The notes under the pieces are model-generated. The model was given only the letters and a program-made list of their open reading frames with translations. It made no database searches and had not been told where the DNA came from. This document shows positions 10,801 to 21,190 of a stretch of 64,000 nucleotides of DNA, in pieces; the stretch's first letter is position 1, and every line of letters starts with the position of its first letter. The position numbers and the translations under genes were made by a program. Origin of the DNA: Takakia lepidozioides (lineage: Eukaryota > Streptophyta > Takakiopsida > Takakiales > Takakiaceae); assembly GCA_030704615.1 (NCBI GenBank), contig CM060733.1, positions 37,138,001-37,202,000 of the forward strand, given 5' to 3'.

Positions 10801-11925
10801 CATGTGCAACTCTTTGATCCGTATGGGTTTACTCCATCCGTAGATACAGCCAATCGCACATTGCGTGGGTCCTCGGCAAAATCGGGCCAAGTTGCATCTA
10901 TATGCTTCCATGCAAGGGAATCTGGGACATGCCTTACCAAACCATCGTTTGAGGCATTCCTGGAATGCCAAGTCATGAGCTCACTAATGGTCTTTGCATT
11001 TGTACATTCGTAATAGACGGGGGATAAGGGGAAAGTGCCTCAACACCTTGGCTGGCTGTTGTAACCTGCCCACATCATGGTATCGGGCTGCACCGCATTT
11101 GGGGCACTCCATAGCATCCTTGTACTCTCTTTTGAAAAGTACATGTCCTTTTGGACATGCATGTATTGTCACGTAGTTGAGGCCGAGCTTCCCAATCATT
11201 TGGTTGGCCATGTGACAGCTTTTTGGCATTTCATTTGGTTGTGGAAGCAAGTTCAGCCGAAGCAAAGAGAACAACTCGTCCACAAAATGGTCTGAGACAC
11301 CGTGGGTTGTGCACAGGTTCATCAACAGCATGGTGGCAGCAAGCTTTGTGGATTTGCATCCCTCGTACAGTGGCACACATGCTTCTTCTAGTGTCATGTG
11401 TGCAGAATTCAATTCTCCATCTCCACCTCCTTCCACGCCTTCCCCCACGTGAATGCCTTCATTTCCTGCGTCATCACCATCCCCAGTTGTCGCAGCGCCG
11501 TCCCCCTCTTCAGCATCGTCCATGATGTGGAATGCTTCCTACAACATTCGAGTAATCTCCACCCCTCCATCCATGCCTGGTTCATGTCCTGCGCCCATGA
11601 CATAGTCCTCGTCTGGCCTGTCTGTATGGCTCCCTCGGGGTGTGCATTGTCCAATTGTGCCCACTCCTCATCGTCTTCGTCTGCAGGTCCATCTCCAATC
11701 CACACCCGAAATGCTTCATGTCTTTTGTGGTGAAGGAGATGTGTGCGCACACCGTCCTCAGATCTACTTGTAGTGCCCAAACAAGTTCACATGGGCATGG
11801 CATCCTTGAAAGCCCAAGGGCTCGGGCACGTGCCACTTCTCTTTCCCACAACCTGTCATCTCGGGTGTTCTGTCTACAGGGGTGATTAATTGGAAGTCCT
11901 CCGCATGGGTGAGGGGAACTCATTT
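7864..11925 (-). pseudogene. CACTA TNP2-type transposase (TnpD-like), disrupted
   Basis: Reading leftwards, the N-terminal transposase-associated part shows GLSRMPCPC and VRTHLLHHKRHEAFRVWIG (11.65-11.92 kb, in two frames). An acidic linker follows, then the TNP2 core from 11523: VPLYEGCKSTKLAATMLLMN, LPQPNEMPKSCHMANQMIGK, HACPKGHVLFKREYKDAMEC, LAVSTDGVNPYG, KGYKGCPICGPYVDS, and YMGHRRYLARNHPYRQAGRH. After a break comes LLDPMHCEKNFCENILKTIF (9.9 kb), then the DUF4218-like LPVCIWGTMAPGPRTAIMRV and YPVERYMKDLKGYVRNMARP. The C-terminal DUF4216-like part reads YVGVIKEILKLDYGLVKPIL and EPFIFPSQVEQVFF (8.1-8.4 kb), with a stop at 7864. A one-base frameshift near 10990 breaks the core, and the exon expected between 10360 and 9980 lies inverted on the plus strand. 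It is probably non-functional. Confidence 0.9.
9985..10310 (+). other. Inverted transposase exon inside the minus-strand transposase
   Basis: The plus strand here encodes RMAPNVVTPEETLQFAKEKE and then HGVKRRTILWDLPYWK (about 10040-10202), followed by a possible GT donor (gtgcatg). In CACTA TNP2 proteins the ILWDLPYW motif comes just before the LDxMHxEKN motif. Here LLDPMHCEKN is on the minus strand at about 9.9 kb, directly to the left. The gap in the minus-strand protein is just this stretch. A small internal inversion explains this best; an assembly error is the alternative. Confidence 0.7.
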
Positions 11926-13631
11926 TTGTTGGGGAGCCTCTTCAATGCTGTTTGTGCACGCCATTGCAGGGGGCCGGATTCTCCTTTGCAGAGATTCCTC
12001 AATTTGGCTCTGCCACTCCATTTCACTACCGTCAATTCCCTCCTCCTGCAATCTCAATTTGAAAGGTTCAGTCGCACATCCTTTGGCAGAGAAGACAGTT
12101 GACATTTTATACCAACCGGTAGATTCCACAACATGATGAAAAGTTACACTCAACAGCAAACCATTTAAAAGCCATCACGATGCTTCCCATCATAACTAGA
12201 ATCTTTTCAACAAGACATTGAGAGAAATGACCAAAATCGACTCAAACAACGACATCCTGGAAAACGACCTGTCTCTACAGTTCGTGTGTGTGTGAGGAAT
12301 CGGAGGACGTACCTGGAATTTCAATTTTCACGATTGACGACGTTGTGATCTTGGGCATATGGTTGAATGTGTATGAAATGTGTGCATTGAAGTGTGAACA
12401 ACCTGACTACAAGGCCAGAACCTGCGCCACTTGTCTTAGGCCATCTCCAAATCACGTTTCGGCGGACAATCCCGTTCCGTTGCCGTGAAATTGCACCGTG
12501 GCGGGAAGGGAGTCCATTTGTGTGGCTCTATCACCATGGCGGGAAGGGGAGCATGTTAAAAATGGAGCATCGCCCTGCCACTTCACTCATTTGCTGTTTG
12601 CAGCTTCTTCCACCATCTTTCTTACTTAATTCTGATTCTTGCAATGTTGCCCTTGAGACGGCAACTGCAAGTGACCGGATCCTTTGATCGTCGCATTCAA
12701 AGACACTTACGTGTAGCAGATCGCAGACCCCAAATGCCTGGAGAGAAAGCCAGAGGGCAGTCAATGCATGCACGGTTGTTTTGCACCGGTTGGGACGGAG
12801 TGGGGTGCAGAGGAGGCGTGCTGTGCCCGAGTTCGCATGCCTAGCATCCTGCAGCCGGCGGCTTTTGCACGTTGGGCAGCAGTACCCTCTGCTGTATGAT
12901 TACCATTTGTGGTACAGACTCACCGGCCTCCCCTGTCCACTTGGGTCTTGGGACAGCGACTTATGGAGTATGTAGACAGAGTTGCATGTCGCGCAGGTAC
13001 ACCAAAATCTCCCATGTAACATAAACCCATTTCTCATTCATGCTTGCATGTGATCCACGGGATAATTTCCATGTTCTCCCAGCTGATGTGGGTTCGCAAA
13101 TTCTCGGTGTGTAGGTGTGTGTGTGAGGACCTCAACCTGGCATGGTGCGATGGGTGTCGAATGGACCCTTCTTTGCGATGGGAAAACCACTACAGTTGAG
13201 TTTGTTTTTGCTGAATCATTTGGCAGAGCACTGTGTTCACTTCTCACACATCATGCGCATTTTCTCCAAGAATGCATGTAAAGCGGAGCCATACACGACA
13301 TCATTGCAGTGTGTTTCCTTCGCCTAATTTTGAACGAAAAACAGTTAACGGATCCATGTCAGTTGTGTGAATCACTACATCTAGTTGTCTGGAGGATTGT
13401 AAGTGGTTTAGGGTTTAACGTCTCAAAGTCAAAAAGGCCATAGTGTCGGATGCACGACACGTGTTCATATTTGAAATCAACAACGGCCGGATCTTCACTA
13501 CAGATCGGGGGGGTGTGTGATCACACTCCCCTCCTTGTCTTTCTTTCCTCCTTTGCATGTCTTGGTCTTCCTCGCTCGTCTTTGTCTTGGTCATGGTCTA
13601 TGTCCTCGCTCGTCTTCATCTTTGTCATGGT
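11926..13631. promoter_or_regulatory. Central divergent intergenic region of the CACTA
   Basis: The minus-strand transposase starts to the left of this stretch and the TnpA-like gene to the right, so both promoters should lie here. I see no conserved protein, only short open frames. I cannot point to a convincing TATA box. Confidence 0.35.
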
Positions 13632-16600
13632 ATGTCCACGCCTAGTAAGAAGCGCTCGACCGCCGAGGCAGCATCACCTCCTCCCACTTTTGCACATTCC
13701 AGCCCCGCGGTGCGAAGGAGCCCCTGCCTGGCTCGACTGAATCCGCAAAAGATGGCCTCGGTGCGAGAGGGAAGGCGACACGGTGGGTGGTCTTCGAGTT
13801 CAGATTCTGACACAAGCGAGTATAGCATGGGCGACGACGATGACGTGGAGGAGAGTTCGGCGGAAACTGCACCTCCATCTGCAGAGTCTCTCCAAAAGGT
13901 GCGCAAGTGAGTGCTACTAGAGAAAATGTGTAATGAAAATGAAGTTAGGCAGAAAACATCCTTGAACATGTTTTCAATTTGTGACATGGGGGAGGACATC
14001 GTGGAAAAACCGAAGGGTCTACCACTGTGTGCAGAGGGACTAATTTTAAGGTCAAGGAAATGTTGCTTTGTCACGTCATTGCACCTATGTTGGAGTACGC
14101 ATTTGCTATATGCGTTGATAACTCCAACAAGGCTAGGTCTGCAGTATCCTTCCAAGTGGGGGTGCTTAAGGAGTGGATGTCCGCATGCTCCAAAATAGCC
14201 AATGTGGCTGTTCATGGTGAGTTTGGCATCCCTTCCTTAACCGGAAGTGGTGGGAATAGCTGGTGAGATGGTGGAGTCTATTGCAACACATGTCTTTACA
14301 CCAGATATCGTAAGTTAATCGACTCTATATCTTGGAAATAGGACCGCCCAGCCAAACAGGCCAAGTCCTGCCAGATGAGACTAGACAAGACTCTCAAGGA
14401 TCTAAATGTCGACCGTCAAGTCTTGACCTTGCTGGAACCATGTGACTTAGAGACTGTAGTGTCCAAAGCCATGTGTGCTGCCACAAAATTGTGTAATTAC
14501 AAAGAAGTTAGGCATAAAACATCCATGAACCTGTTTCTAGATTGTGACATGGGGGAGGACATCCTGGATGACCTGAAGGGTCTACCCACTGTGTGCACCA
14601 GACTGAAATAGTGGATTTGGTGAGGAAGCCTACCTTTGGATAGCAAACAGAAGCTGAGAGGGATGAGAGAGTGCTATTGCCCGTTCTGTGGGCTCCACAA
14701 ACACAATATTCATTGTCTGATTCATTGCCCGGGGTGCTATCACCAGACAGACCACCGGATATCCAAGCTATCAATTGAATTGTGTCTGCACCTGTGTTTA
14801 CCAACATTGAGAGTCTTTAGGCCTTTTGGGGCTCCGTTGTTGGGCAAGCACATACAGCCAGCACATGATTGTGTGAATAGATATCCACTGGATATGTGGA
14901 AAACCCGGATGGATGTTCTGTTTCCTGATAAGTTTCATGTGGTACTGATGTGAACCCGCCCACATTCTGCTTCTTCACCAATGAATGGCCTTACATGTTA
15001 TGAGGACATTTTGTCCCTCTCCTTTTCATTTTTTGGCACTTGCGCTGCAGGGGAGTGGGTTTGAGGTCTGTTGTTTATGGTTGTGGTTGTGGGATGGTTT
15101 GTGCTTTGGTGACGTTGTATTCAGTAGGACTACAGCTGATGCACCTTGTGTGTGGGATGTTTTTGGCAGCGGAAGGGGAGTGAAGCTGCAACAAAGCACT
15201 CACAGCCACCATACAATGCCAACCAACACCAACCTTGGCACCCACCCCCTGCCGGATGGTCTCCACAACAGAGTGCATCATGGGGAGCCCCCCCTGCTTT
15301 GGGGTCGTGGCGCTGGCTTCCTGATGCTGGCACGTCACAATGGGGGCCTCCCACATCTCCATACGGCCCTCCCCCCTCCGGCACACATCAGTTACCCCCC
15401 ACAACGTATGATGGCGCTGCTCCAAAGCATGGGGGCAGGAAACGGTCATCAGAGCTGAGGAAGGAACGACGCCATGCCATGAAACAATGGGAAGGAGATA
15501 GAGAGGGAAGGGTGGCTGCAGGGCTAAAGCGCCACAAGGTGGAGGTGCATGGAAATGGAGTCATCAATGTTGGCTGCGAAGGTAAGGAACACTGGCAGCG
15601 TGATTTGCGTGGCCTGGCATTGCGTTACCTTGACTCAAGCATACAAGACATTGACCAGCAGTCCCAGAGTGCCATGTCAACAGTAATAGAGGGCATAAAT
15701 GGAATGTACGAGTACACACCTATCCCTGCCAATCGTGATTTTATAGTCAAGCAATGTGGGAAGATAATAAAAGGAGAAAGAGCAAAACTGAAAGATAAAT
15801 GGGCGAAGACTGGTGTGAGGCCAATGAACACTGAACCCGCCTATTGGGATAAGCTTGTTGCCTACTGGGAGTCCCCTCGTGGACTTGCAAAGGCCGAAGG
15901 GATGAAGCAAGCGCGTGCTTGTGTCACGAACCCCTCGCGTTGGGGCCGGGCAGGAGTTGTAGGCCAAGCAGCCCGTTTGGTAATCTCCCACACCCCCTTC
16001 TCATTGCTCTTACGTTGTGGCATGTTGTGATGGAAGAGACACCCACGAGTGGGTTTTATTCCTTGTGCATAATTAGTTGTTATTTGATATGCAGGGCAGT
16101 GCTTTGTCCATATGCTCCTGGCATTTTGTACTGACAGTGTGTGGATAGGCAAATACAGAAAAGACGCAAAGCGCGGAGCCCGTCACTGTCCGAGCTCGGG
16201 GCGGAGCAAAAGAACGCTGCGATTGGCACCCCATCAGAGTCTGTTTTGAGCCAGGTATGTTTTGAAGTCCGGTTTCCATTCATGATCTGTTGTTGTACTA
16301 AGATTTGGTGGGTATATGGGGCCCCCACGCATGGTACACAAGGGGTGTTATGCCAAACCCAGCCATCTCCGAATGCCTGAAATCCTGCACATTCGGCCTC
16401 TTCTTCTGGTTTTTAACAGTACGGGTGGGTGTTTGAATGCGTAGGGAGCGGGGAACTCAATGGCAGCCCACATCGGGGCCCTGGAGAGGCTTGCGGCTCT
16501 CTCTGCGGAGCGGGAGAGGGGAATGGAAGCACAACAGAAGAAGATAGTGGAACTCATGATGGGGCAAAAAAAGGGTGTGACGGGTGGCATTATAGAAGAC

Positions 16601-18566
16601 CCCCCTGCTGCGACCATTGTACCTGACAAAGAGGAAATAATTGTAGTGGGTAGGGATGTGACCGAGGTCCAGCCTGTTGTTGATGATATTCACAGTGGGG
16701 GGCAGGGTCCACTCGTTGAAGAGGGAGAGGTCCAGCAAGTTGGTGGGGATGACATGGACGATGGGGGGGTCATTGCTGATGATGGGGGAAAAGGGGAAGC
16801 TGTAGGGGGAGAGGGTGGTAGTTTGCCCGGTCCAGGCTGCAGGGGGACCAAAACTTTGCCCTCCGGGGTGACTGTTGTCTCCCAACCCACTGAGGTGAGA
16901 CCCCGTGACACCCCTTCAAAAGCTCTTTTCATTGAAAAGTCGAAACTAATTGTTCTAGACCTGAACGGGATCATGTGCCACTCTATTCCTAACTTTCAGC
17001 CCAACCCGAGGCGTCATTGGCCATGGGTGTTGACCACCAACAAGTATGTTTTCCCAAGGCCCCAGGTCTGCGAGTTTTTAAACCTTCTCTTCCGGTATTT
17101 CTACGTTGGGATATGGTCATGTGCTTCCAATGGGAATGTTGCAGACATCTTGAAAGTGGTGATGCAGGGGGTCAAGGGTTCTCCCCTCTTTGTGTGGTCA
17201 CAAGTAGTGTGACCCCTTGACAGAGCCACACCCCACAAAAGGGCCTGCCGTACAGAACTTACAGAAGAGACTGTCGAGGGTGTGGTCGCAATTTTTTGGA
17301 TTTAACGAATCCAACACCCTCTTAGTGGATGATTCACCACACAAGGGGAGGGGGAACTCCCCTTTGAACATGGTCCATCCATTTGTCGTTTGATGTCACT
17401 GGCAATGCCAGTGAAGGGCCCGATTCAAACTACCTTTTAGAAACACTCTGGCCCTACTGCCAAGATTTGTTTTGCTCCAAGGATGTGCGTGTCTTCACAA
17501 GCACGCGGAAGCTGACCCCGACTGACAGCTTGAATGTGGGAGAGGATGGGGTCGTTGGGGGAAGTGCTTCTGCGCCTATGCAAGTGAAACTAACCTTACT
17601 GTTTGCAACATGACATCAAAGCCAAAAGAGATGTTTGTTTTGTTCCCCCCGGATGCCCTCTCACGCAAGGCTGGCACTATGTGTTTTGCAGGGACCACAG
17701 GGAGTGGCACTGGGGTCGAATGTGAAGAAGGTGGGTCCTGCGCCAAGGACCATAGTGCTACGGCGCCAGCATTCCGGATCTGCCCCCCGGCATGAGGAGG
17801 CAGCGCCCAAGGTATGGTTGTTCCCAGCCCTTCTCCGCAAACTTACTTGGTTGGTTTCCTTTATGGATACACTTCCTGAAGTGTTGCAATGTGTATTCAT
17901 TGCAGGTGAGCAAGAGGAGTGGGCTGTCCCCGGCACCATCATCGCAGCAGGACGTGGTTCCCCAGGCATGCATTCATGGCTCCTTGCTTTGTCTGGTTTC
18001 TAGTAGGGTTATTTTTGCCAGGAAGTTGTAGTGTGCAAGGTCTGAGCAGGGTGTTTGTTAGCTTGCTCCGTGGAGGTGTGTTTATACCATTGCAGCCACC
18101 AGAGTTCATGTTATTCTTATCCGTCTGACTAAACCTCTTTTTGCTGCTGCAGTTGAAGACACGTGGGCAGCTTTCCTCAGTTGCCACCCTCAGCGACGAG
18201 CCTCACTTCAAGGTACGTTGGTACACCGTGAATTTGCTGCTGATTCAGTATCGTGGCAACCAAGATCGTTTCCATGCCCAGCTGCGCTTGACTTTCACCC
18301 TGTCATTGCTATGTTTGTTGCTGAGTGGACCCTGATGTTGGTGTCTGCAGATATCAGATCTTGTGTTTCTCCTGAACCCCAATGACAAGCGGTCAAAGAC
18401 AGCCGCCGCAAAGGCGGAAGTGGTGGGAATAGCCGGGGTTGACAAGTTCCACTGCAAGGACATTCGTTCCGGGTGGTACAAGGTGAAAGTCCACGAGATC
18501 ATGCTTCCAAGTGTTACATTGCCTTGCCCAAATGTGGACGATGCCCCCCCCCCCAGACCACACTAG
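13632..18566 (+). CDS. TnpA-like CACTA protein with embedded FCP1/NIF-like domain
   Basis: Exon 1 is 13632-13898 (MSTPSKKRSTAEAASPPPTF, a Ser/acidic region). Exon 2 is 15170-15979, starting Pro/Gln-rich and ending in a Transposase_24-like region (IIKGERAKLKDKWAKTGVRP, YWDKLVAYWESPRGLAKAEG). Exon 3 is 16138-16254 (RQIQKRRKARSPSLSELGAE). Exon 4 starts at 16445 with a helix likely to coil (LERLAALSAERERGMEAQQK), then an acidic linker and a phosphatase-like domain (about 16936-17480). Later exons carry LRRQHSGSAPRHEEAAPK (about 17690-17812), VSKRSGLSPAPSSQQDVVPQ and LKTRGQLSSVATLSDEPHFK. The last exon (about 18352-18566) has the Transposase_23-like end VFLLNPNDKRSKTAAAKAEV and GWYKVKVHEIML. Exons 1-3 join in phase 0. 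A frame break near 17204 may be an unmodelled intron or a mutation. In known CACTA elements TnpA binds subterminal repeats; here that role is inferred. Confidence 0.75.
13915..14960 (+). repeat. LINE-like C-terminal repeat, two tandem pieces in intron 1 of the TnpA-like gene
   Basis: Two related readings follow one another. NEVRQKTSLNMFSICDMGED lies at about 13935, and KEVRHKTSMNLFLDCDMGED at about 14501, the latter continuing to GSLPLDSKQKLRG and ECYCPFCGLHKHNIHCLIHC (14620-14730). The C-x-x-C...H...C cluster resembles the zinc-finger end (zf-RVT) of LINE reverse transcriptases. Related copies occur at 45690-46140 and 55283-55770. Stops show it is dead. Confidence 0.5.
16936..17480 (+). other. 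FCP1/NIF (HAD phosphatase)-like domain within the TnpA-like gene
   Basis: The reading SKLIVLDLNGIMCHSI is followed by NKYVFPRPQVCEFLNLLFRY, then YVGIWSCASNGNVADIL. In the next frame come LSRVWSQFFGFNESNTLLVD and DDSPHKGRGNSPLNMVHPFV. The order DxxG, RP...FL..L, vGIWs.... and TLLVDDSP is that of plant FCP1-homology proteins, HAD-fold phosphatases related to RNA polymerase II CTD phosphatases. The second Asp of the DxDGT motif is Asn (DLNG), as in a subgroup of plant homologues, so activity is doubtful. A frame change near 17204 lies inside the domain. Confidence 0.75.
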
Positions 18567-19745
18567 CGCACGTAAAAGGCACGGTGACTCTGTGGCCAGA
18601 GAAGAGTATGAGGAAAGGTGAAAGTATCAAGTGAGATTTCATGTTTGTAGTCCCTGTTGGGTGTGTAATGATACTCATAGAAGTGTGTATGATACTCACA
18701 TTACTAGTTTTGAACATTTGGGCCATGACAGTTTATGTGATGTCCGGCAACCATGTATGTTGGCATTTTGTCTTGCTCATACGCAGGTGTGCCGTGACGG
18801 TCTCTTATTTGAATGTAATATCACATTTTCCTGAATTGTCGTCGTGTCCGTCCACCTTCTATGTGTATGTGTGATGGTCTTTGGTCTCCCTGGACCACGT
18901 CTATTTGGTTCATTAGCGTGATGTTGTGCATGCATCGTGGTCTGTGTTCTGAGTCTCGCCCAGTATCATTGCTTCTCAATTCCCCCTGCATATGGGTGAA
19001 CCACTAAAACCACTAGAATGCATCAGAACCATACTTTCAGCTTAGAATGCAGGTCATTTGGACAACTCACACAAACCACTACAAGTGCTCGTTTGCAGTG
19101 CTTTCCTACTGTAGTACAACCAACTAGCACAGTGGCAGCGGAGTTGGTCAAAACAGTCCCGAGAGGGCACAAGCACTCTGCGTCTTTCCACTAGCAGTCG
19201 TACCCCTCACTGCCATTACATGGGGACAACGTCACGCGTCGACCCACACACTCTCCACGTGGTCCCCGTGGATTCGTCTGCCGGCAGTTGTGTGGTCGAC
19301 TTCGCCAGTCACTGTTGCCACGTGACATGCAGCACTCCAAGTTATGTGGCCGACTGCGATGTGGCGTCTTGGGTCCGTGGCCACGCGGCAGCATTGCCGC
19401 TCGTCACGGCGCCGCCACATCGGCGTCCACGTCCGCATCCACATCCGCGTCCATGTGTCACCGCGCCTCGGGTGAGTTAGTCCACTCATCCGTAGGGAGA
19501 AGTCAAAGTCAGCCCAAAAGGTCAGACACACGGGCGGCCGGCCTGGTTACGCCATGTGGTTCTTCAGTATTAATAGCATTAATTGCTGAGCAGTTGTTCG
19601 CGCGTCTGCATCCTTTACCACTCCAATCATTGGATGTCCAACCCAACTACCACGTCTGTTGTAACTAGTCGTTTGTAACTTCTAGTCGATCCCATTTTTT
19701 TGACTTTTACGACTCAAAATGAGTCATTACCCCAGTGGTAAATGA
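18567..19745. other. CACTA right subterminal region
   Basis: No coding sequence is recognised. Words such as actagtcg, cttctagtcg and acgactc occur at 19665-19725. Pieces reminiscent of the terminal repeat (accactagaatgcatcag at about 19010, cactacaagtgctcg at about 19077, ccactagcagtcg at about 19188) suggest subterminal repeats or remnants of related elements. Confidence 0.45.
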
Positions 19746-19762
19746 CACAAATGCTTCTAGTG
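19746..19762 (-). repeat. CACTA right terminal inverted repeat
   Basis: The sequence is cacaaatgcttctagtg, the inverse of the left end with one mismatch. It is followed directly by the TGT target duplication and by resumed PPR coding sequence. Confidence 0.95.
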
Positions 19763-20109
19763 TGTGGAGTGCGATGATTGCAGGATATGCACAGCAATGG
19801 CGCGGGATGGAGGCTTTGGAGACCTATGAGCAAATGATGTGCCCGCACTTTGCATTGCATGATGTTGAGGAAGAGCTTAAAGAATCGTCTCTTTGCCACC
19901 ACAATGAGAAGCTGGCCATTGTTTTTGGGCTTATCAACACACCCTCTGGGATGTCTTTAGGGATCATCAAGAATCTTCGGATGTGTGGTGATTGCCACAC
20001 AGCCACCAAATTCATCTCAAAGATAGCTAAGCAAGAGATTGTTGTACAGGATGCAAACCGCTTTCACCACTTCCAAAATGGTGTTTGTTCTTATGGGCAG
20101 TATTGGTGA
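19763..20109 (+). pseudogene. PPR relic 3, 3' part with DYW deaminase-like tail
   Basis: After the CACTA the reading resumes with [20 protein letters not shown], then jumps straight to a DYW tail: [53 protein letters not shown], ending GVCSYGQYW and a stop at 20107-20109. DYW domains are the cytidine deaminases of plant organellar RNA editing. The HxE box (HNE) and the CxxC (CGDC) are present. The usual last zinc cysteine pattern CSCGDYW is altered to CSYGQYW, and the E/E+ motifs and start of the DYW domain are deleted. The protein would not be functional. Confidence 0.9.
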
Positions 20110-20759
20110 AATGAAATGCTTGTCATCTAATTGAATGTATTGAACTCTGTCAAGTGCGAGTCAGGTTGGACTCCAACAGTGGCAGCAAAGGCGAACGAAA
20201 TCTCTTTTTGGAGAGGAATTCTCAGCAGTAGGTTTTGAACATAATTGGACCTTGCGAAGGTTGAAACTGTAGAACAAGTTCAGAAATTGTCATAGTTGAT
20301 GAACAGAGATGCAGTGACTAGGTCTTGGTCTTCAAGAGGGTCACTCTTTGATGAAATACCCAGGACTGCATATCAGAAAATAGAAACTTTCTTCAGGCCT
20401 CTTGCACATAGGGCATTGACAATGTCCCTTTCCTCTCGGCATTTGATTATTGTTCAAAGTGAGATTCCACAACAAGTTTTATCGAGGGCAAACAATTTTT
20501 TAATTAATTAATTATATTTTATTCTATTTTTAAATGAATAAACTTGATATAATATTAAAACATACATATACATATTTGAGGGTATTTTTTTAATTATTGA
20601 AAAGGGAAATATACATACAGAAGGGGGTATTTTTTAAAAATTAAAAATTTCTATATATTTAGAGGAGGGGGTATTATAATCTTCAAAATGTATGTACAGA
20701 GGGGGTAAAAATGATCTAAGGACCCGTATACAGGGGGTTATTTTATTAGGCGGCGAACG
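20110..20759. other. Non-coding tract ending in an AT-rich array with G5 motifs
   Basis: No gene is seen from 20110 to 20500. From about 20500 the sequence is very AT-rich. It contains repeated words like tacatacagaagggggtatt, gaggagggggtattat, tgtacagagggggtaaa and gtatacagggggttatttt. Similar words occur at 2295-2360, the other end of the proposed 18.5-kb block. Confidence 0.5.
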
Positions 20760-20932
20760 CACGTGATACAGACATTTTATAAAGAGTGCACCCCCCAGGG
20801 GTTATGGTGGGGTTTGGCAATGAGACACAACGAAGTGGGGCTCCTAGCCAATAACAACCAACTCCCCAACGTGCTCAAGGCAACAAGGAGACTCAGACAA
20901 AGCCCAGAGAAGGTCATGAGAGATGATCTCAG

Positions 20933-21190
20933 ATGCAAAGGTCTCTTCCTTCATTCTCAGGCCAGCAACAGACGAGTGTGTCATGTTGGGATTGTGGAGG
21001 ACTTCATGTCAAGAAGAATTGCCCGGAGAGAGGCAAAGGGCCGACACAGGCACAGTCTACACAATTACAGTGTGGACATTGTGGCAAGTACGGGCATGAG
21101 GAGGCCCATTGTTATGACCTGCATCCTGAGCTACGACCAGGCCAAGTTCCAAGGGAACAATGGTGGCCGAGGACGAGGCGTTGTAGTCCA
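20933..21190 (+). pseudogene. Gypsy gag C-terminus with two CCHC-type knuckles
   Basis: The reading has CWDCGGLHVKKNCP (one residue shorter than the canonical spacing) and CGHCGKYGHEEAHC (C-x2-C-x4-H-x4-C). Such knuckles bind retrotransposon RNA. A stop in the same frame precedes position 20933, and frames shift again after about 21190. Confidence 0.8.

Larger units (their letters stand above)
6840..19762. mobile_element. Complete CACTA (En/Spm) transposon, 12.9 kb
   Basis: The left end reads CACTAGAAGCATTCGTG (6840-6856). The right end is the inverted CACTAGAAGCATTTGTG (19746-19762), with one mismatch in 17. The 3-bp direct repeat TGT flanks the element (6837-6839 and 19763-19765). Terminal CACTA and a 3-bp duplication define this superfamily. 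Subterminal cgact/agtcg words cluster at both ends (about 6870-7180 and 19665-19730). Inside are a TNP2-type transposase on the minus strand and a TnpA-like gene on the plus strand, transcribed away from each other. The ends look intact. The transposase is broken, so the element is probably not autonomous now. Confidence 0.95.
2291..20759. mobile_element. Candidate 18.5-kb insertion splitting the gypsy gag
   Basis: CACGTG occurs at 2285-2290 and 20760-20765, exactly where the two gag pieces break off and resume. The block between them holds OSB and PPR pseudogenes, a MITE and the CACTA element. Both ends carry G5 motifs of the type atacagaggggg(t)att (2295-2380 and 20540-20745). No transposase or replicase of its own is recognisable outside the CACTA. 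It could be a large gene-carrying transposon or the product of a rearrangement. CACGTG is short and palindromic, so the target-duplication reading is an inference. Confidence 0.4.
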
